34,705 nucleotides of DNA. It comes from Syntrophobacterales bacterium. GTDB lineage: Bacteria; Desulfobacterota; Syntrophia; Syntrophales; UBA2210. Below the pieces are notes generated by a model. That model made no database searches. It was not told the DNA's origin and was given only the letters and a program-made list of their open reading frames with translations. The translations under genes were made by a program, and so were the position numbers. The stretch lies in contig JAHDRK010000046.1 in NCBI GenBank assembly GCA_018433345.1, forward strand, positions 1 to 34,705, in the 5' to 3' direction. Of the stretch, positions 31,885 to 34,705 are shown piece after piece. How positions within the stretch are numbered: the stretch's first letter is position 1; every line of letters begins with the position of its first letter.

Positions 31885-33289
31885 TCTGCGGCAATCGTAC
31901 CTCAAGGTTCTTCCCCGGGTCGATGAAGTCCTGGCCCTCCTGGAGAAGAGCGGCGGGTCGGAGGGCCTGTCCCGTTTCGCGATGGTCGAAGCCTGTAGAT
32001 ATGCCGTGGACCTGCAGAGGAAAAGGATTCTTGGCGCGGGCAATTCAAGTCTGGAGAGACCCACCGCCGAGGAAGCAAAAGGTATCGCCGAGGAGCGCCT
32101 GTGGGAGCTGCGCGCCCCGCGTCTTCGCCGGGTCATAAACGCAACGGGTGTCATTATTCATACCAATCTGGGGCGGGCGCCCCTCTGCGATGAGGCATTG
32201 CAGGCCCTTTTGTCTGTAGGCCGGGGGTACTCGAATCTTGAATTTAATCTTGCCGAGGGAAAACGGGGGCTTCGCTATGACCATGTGAACGAGCTGCTCG
32301 TCATGCTTACGGGGGCGGAGGACGCCGTCGTGGTCAACAATAACGCCGCCGCGGTCCTCCTGGTTCTGAACACGCTTGCCCAGGGGAAGGAAGCCGTTGT
32401 TTCCAGGGGGGAGCTTGTTGAAATAGGGGGGGAATTCCGCATTCCCGAAGTCATGGAAAAAAGCGGCGCCCTGTTGCGCGAGGTGGGCACCACCAACAGG
32501 ACGCGCCTTTCCGATTACGAAGGGGCGTTGGACGAGAAGACCGGCCTCATCATGAAGGTCCACACCAGTAATTTCACTACCATCGGATTCACCGAGGAGG
32601 TGGAGGCGAGGGACCTGGCCGAGTTAGGCCGGAGGACCAATATACCTGTCATGCACGATCTTGGAAGCGGGTGCCTCCTGGATCTTGGCAAATGGAAGAT
32701 CGGCGGTGAGCCCACCGTTCAGGAGGCAGTACGGAGCGGTTCCGACGTAGTGACCTTCAGCGGCGACAAGCTGTTGGGAGGTCCCCAGGCGGGGATAATC
32801 CTCGGACGCCGTTCCGTGATCGAGGCGATCAAGAAAAATCCCCTCAACAGGGCGCTCCGAATCGATAAACTTACCCTGGCGGCCCTGGAGGCGACGCTCC
32901 GCCAGTATCTCCTTTTCAACGACCCCGAAAGACGGATTCCAGTTCTCCGGGCCATGACGGAGTCGTTGCATTCGGTCCGGAAGAGGGCTGCCGATCTCAT
33001 GGGGCGTCTCGAGGGGATCGGCGATGACCGCTTCAGTTTTCAGCTCAAAGAGGAGACCTCTCTTTCCGGCGGCGGCTCCCTCCCCGGCCGCGATATTTCC
33101 ACGGTGGCCATCGCCGCCGGGGCTTCCCACTTGTCGGCACGCGAACTAGAGCGGATGCTCAGAGAAAACGATCCTCCTGTGATTGCGAGAATTAACGAAG
33201 AGCAGATTTTGATCGATCCGCGGACCTTGGTTGATGATGAGGCTGGGTATGTGGAAGAGGCCTTTCGCCGTATCTCCGAAGGGGAATGA
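31877..33289 (+). CDS. selA: L-seryl-tRNA(Sec) selenium transferase (selenocysteine synthase)
   Basis: SelA is a PLP enzyme that converts seryl-tRNA(Sec) to selenocysteyl-tRNA(Sec) using selenophosphate. The 470-residue protein has the N-terminal LPRVDEVL and RRVINATGVIIHTNLGRAPL, the EFNLAEGKRGLRYDHV loop, and HTSNFTTIGFT. The PLP-binding lysine lies in TFSGDKLLGGPQAG (K298 from GTG, corresponding to the catalytic Lys of E. coli SelA). GTG at 31877 is 8 bases after GGAGGG; the TTG at 31871 is too close to it. The gene overlaps the upstream radical SAM gene. Its presence means that selenoproteins and tRNA(Sec) should exist in this genome; selB and selD are not in the window. Confidence 0.97.
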   Translation: MDDLRQSYLKVLPRVDEVLALLEKSGGSEGLSRFAMVEACRYAVDLQRKRILGAGNSSLERPTAEEAKGIAEERLWELRAPRLRRVINATGVIIHTNLGRAPLCDEALQALLSVGRGYSNLEFNLAEGKRGLRYDHVNELLVMLTGAEDAVVVNNNAAAVLLVLNTLAQGKEAVVSRGELVEIGGEFRIPEVMEKSGALLREVGTTNRTRLSDYEGALDEKTGLIMKVHTSNFTTIGFTEEVEARDLAELGRRTNIPVMHDLGSGCLLDLGKWKIGGEPTVQEAVRSGSDVVTFSGDKLLGGPQAGIILGRRSVIEAIKKNPLNRALRIDKLTLAALEATLRQYLLFNDPERRIPVLRAMTESLHSVRKRAADLMGRLEGIGDDRFSFQLKEETSLSGGGSLPGRDISTVAIAAGASHLSARELERMLRENDPPVIARINEEQILIDPRTLVDDEAGYVEEAFRRISEGE

Positions 33290-33338
33290 GCGCGGCCGAG
33301 AATCGTCGAAAGAGGGTTCCAAAGGGGGTTCCTTAGCC

Positions 33339-34331
33339 ATGAACGACGAGATGACCTGCGATCTGTACCGGGTTCCGGAGAGCGACGGGGGACGGCGCCT
33401 TGATCTGTTTCTTGCCGCCAGGAATCCCGATCTTTCCCGTTCCCAAATAAAGCGGGCCGCGGAGGAAGGGAGGGTGATGGTCAACCATGCCTCGGCCAAG
33501 GCCGGTCTCTGTCTTAAGCCCGGGGACATTGTTCTGCTGGAACGCGAATCCCCCCGTGCCTGGAATGTGGAGGCCGAGGACATACCCCTGTCCGTTCTCT
33601 TCGAGGACGAATCAATAATCGTAATCGACAAGCCGCCGGGGATCGTGGTTCATCCGGGGGCGGGCAATATTCGAGGGACGCTGGTAAACGCCCTTCTTCA
33701 CCATTGCCGGGATCTTTCGGGCATAGGGGGGGTCCTTCGGCCCGGAGTCGTTCATCGCCTCGATAAGGATACTTCGGGTGTCATGGTTGTGGCCAAGACC
33801 GACGCGGCCCACCAGGCGCTGGCGGCCCAGTTCAAGGCCCGTGCCGTGATGAAGAGGTACAGCGCAGTAGTGGTCGGTTCCATGCCGGCCGAAGAGGGAA
33901 TTATCGACGCCCCTATCGGGCGGCATCGACGGGACCGTAAAAAGATGACCACCGGGGTGAAGGAGGGACGCGAGGCGGTTACCAAGTGGAAGGTGGTCAA
34001 GGATTACGGCGGCGTCGCCTCGCTCCTGGATGTCGAGATTGAAACCGGACGGACCCACCAGATTCGGGTACATTTGAATTCGGTTAAACGGCCGGTACTG
34101 GGCGATCGTGAATACGGAGGCCTCGCCACGTCCCTTCCGGAGCGCATCCGAAAAGGTCCCGCGGGGGAAGCATTGAAAGCAATGAACCGGCAGGCCCTCC
34201 ACGCGGCCGCCCTGGGATTTCATCACCCTCAGTCAGGGCGGTACCTTGAATTTACCGCTCCCTTGCCCGAAGACATGGCCCGACTGATCGGGGAATTGGA
34301 ATCGCTTTCGCGGAGCGCCGGTGGGAGGTGA
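33339..34331 (+). CDS. Ribosomal large-subunit pseudouridine synthase, RluD/RluA family
   Basis: The enzyme isomerises specific uridines in 23S rRNA (RluD family: helix 69). From ATG at 33339 it has 330 residues. An N-terminal S4 RNA-binding domain (about 15-75, RLDLFLAARNPDLSRSQIKRAAEEGRV) precedes the catalytic domain with the hallmark GVVHRLDKDTSGVMVVAKT, in which D142 is the catalytic Asp, then KRYSAVVVG and the GRTHQIRVHL motif. An upstream in-frame ATG at 33231 lies inside selA and lacks family sequence, so it was rejected. A GGGGG Shine-Dalgarno lies about 12 bases upstream. Its stop overlaps the leader of the next gene, a YfiH-family gene, the usual neighbour of rluD. RluA or RluC specificity cannot be excluded. 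Confidence 0.93.
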   Translation: MNDEMTCDLYRVPESDGGRRLDLFLAARNPDLSRSQIKRAAEEGRVMVNHASAKAGLCLKPGDIVLLERESPRAWNVEAEDIPLSVLFEDESIIVIDKPPGIVVHPGAGNIRGTLVNALLHHCRDLSGIGGVLRPGVVHRLDKDTSGVMVVAKTDAAHQALAAQFKARAVMKRYSAVVVGSMPAEEGIIDAPIGRHRRDRKKMTTGVKEGREAVTKWKVVKDYGGVASLLDVEIETGRTHQIRVHLNSVKRPVLGDREYGGLATSLPERIRKGPAGEALKAMNRQALHAAALGFHHPQSGRYLEFTAPLPEDMARLIGELESLSRSAGGR

Positions 34332-34336
34332 TACCG

Positions 34337-34705
34337 TTGTTTTCATTGAGACGAAAAGGACTCCAGCTCTACATCGAGGCCGACATTCTCCGGAACCGTA
34401 AAGGCTTGGTTCATGCCTTCGGTACCCGCTGGAGCGCCGATGACATCAGGGAAGATCAAAGTGGGAACAATTTGGTGGACGGGAAGCCCTTTCCCGTCGA
34501 GGGCATAGCCTCTGTGATCGGGGCCCGTCCCTGCGACATTGTCATGGGTGTTCAGGTACACGGCGATCATATAGTTGTTATAGAAGACGGATCGGCAGAT
34601 AAGATCGGTACAAAGATGTGCGGGGGGACTCCCGTTTGCGACGGTTTTATCACGAACCGGTCCTGGATCGCCCCGGCTGTCAGAACCGCCGATTGTGTTC
34701 CGCTC
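34337..34705 (+). CDS. YfiH/PgeF-family protein (polyphenol oxidase/peptidoglycan editing factor), 5' part
   Basis: The frame opened by TTG at 34337, 8 bases after GGAGG, stays open to the window end (123 codons). It shows the family pattern: GLVHAFGTRWSADD at about residues 24-37, MGVQVHGD with its metal-binding His, VCDGFIT, and TADCVPL with the conserved Cys. YfiH-family proteins bind zinc or copper and hydrolyse or oxidise small substrates; E. coli PgeF removes wrongly inserted amino acids from peptidoglycan precursors. The gene follows the RluD-family gene by 5 bases, the commonest arrangement in bacteria. The C-terminal half is outside the window, so completeness is untested. Confidence 0.85.
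   Translation, partial: MFSLRRKGLQLYIEADILRNRKGLVHAFGTRWSADDIREDQSGNNLVDGKPFPVEGIASVIGARPCDIVMGVQVHGDHIVVIEDGSADKIGTKMCGGTPVCDGFITNRSWIAPAVRTADCVPL

Noticed and set aside
1..34705. CRISPR arrays, toxin-antitoxin pairs, defence islands, prophage or complete insertion sequences
   Set aside because: No regularly spaced repeats, no phage structural genes, and only one broken transposase were seen. Nothing supports a new defence system.

Overview
The window is about 34.7 kb of gene-dense chromosomal DNA, moderately GC-rich, from a bacterium that looks like an anaerobic or syntrophic member of the former Deltaproteobacteria (Desulfobacterota, Syntrophales-like). The pointers are: a zinc-ribbon coiled-coil protein gene directly before the RNase P RNA gene; a DUF6178-like protein; phosphoenolpyruvate synthase; tandem CNNM/CorC proteins with a small GlmU-like uridylyltransferase; a phenylacetate-CoA ligase paired with a tandem-ACT protein; and selA. 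The lineage is inferred from gene content, not from a marker tree. Genes start with ATG, GTG or TTG, usually after a good Shine-Dalgarno, and TAG, TGA and TAA are all ordinary stops. Left part (1-7.4 kb, plus strand): a zinc-ribbon protein; rnpB with a near-consensus promoter; a leader region with a tiny possible ORF and a hairpin; a three-gene export-type module (membrane-anchored NEW3-repeat protein, ABC ATPase, ABC-2 permease); an Hsp20 chaperone with a promoter overlapped by an inverted repeat; and a DUF6178-like protein ending at a bidirectional terminator. Middle (7.4-18.6 kb, minus strand): PEP synthase (gluconeogenic entry); a GlmU-type uridylyltransferase lacking the acetyltransferase domain; two tandem CNNM/CorC (HlyC) membrane proteins, the second cut by an in-frame TAG; then an FGGY kinase, a GlpD-like glycerol-3-phosphate dehydrogenase and an alkylglycerone-phosphate-synthase-like flavoprotein, a set that suggests glycerol-phosphate or ether-lipid metabolism. 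Right of that (18.7-22.6 kb, plus strand): uvrB and uvrC overlap and encode two of the three UvrABC repair subunits. From 22.65 to 26.5 kb lies an island bounded by two diverged direct repeats of about 60 bp. It holds an orphan radical SAM/SPASM protein, a decayed and internally deleted IS5-like transposase, and an exported type-B carboxylesterase. Right part (26.5-34.7 kb): a minus-strand CoA/aromatic-acid cluster (crotonase-family protein, an unrecognised two-repeat Cys protein, tandem-ACT protein, phenylacetate-CoA ligase); a universal stress protein; then a plus-strand group of a HemN/HemW-like radical SAM protein, selA (selenocysteine synthesis), an RluD-family pseudouridine synthase and the 5' part of a YfiH/PgeF-family gene that runs off the window. 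No complete mobile element, CRISPR array, tRNA or prophage was found. The points most worth a second look are the in-frame TAG in the second CNNM/CorC gene, the repeat-bounded island with its deleted transposase, the ether-lipid-like trio, and the two-repeat Cys protein beside the phenylacetate-CoA ligase. I saw nothing that clearly amounts to a new defence or mobile system.
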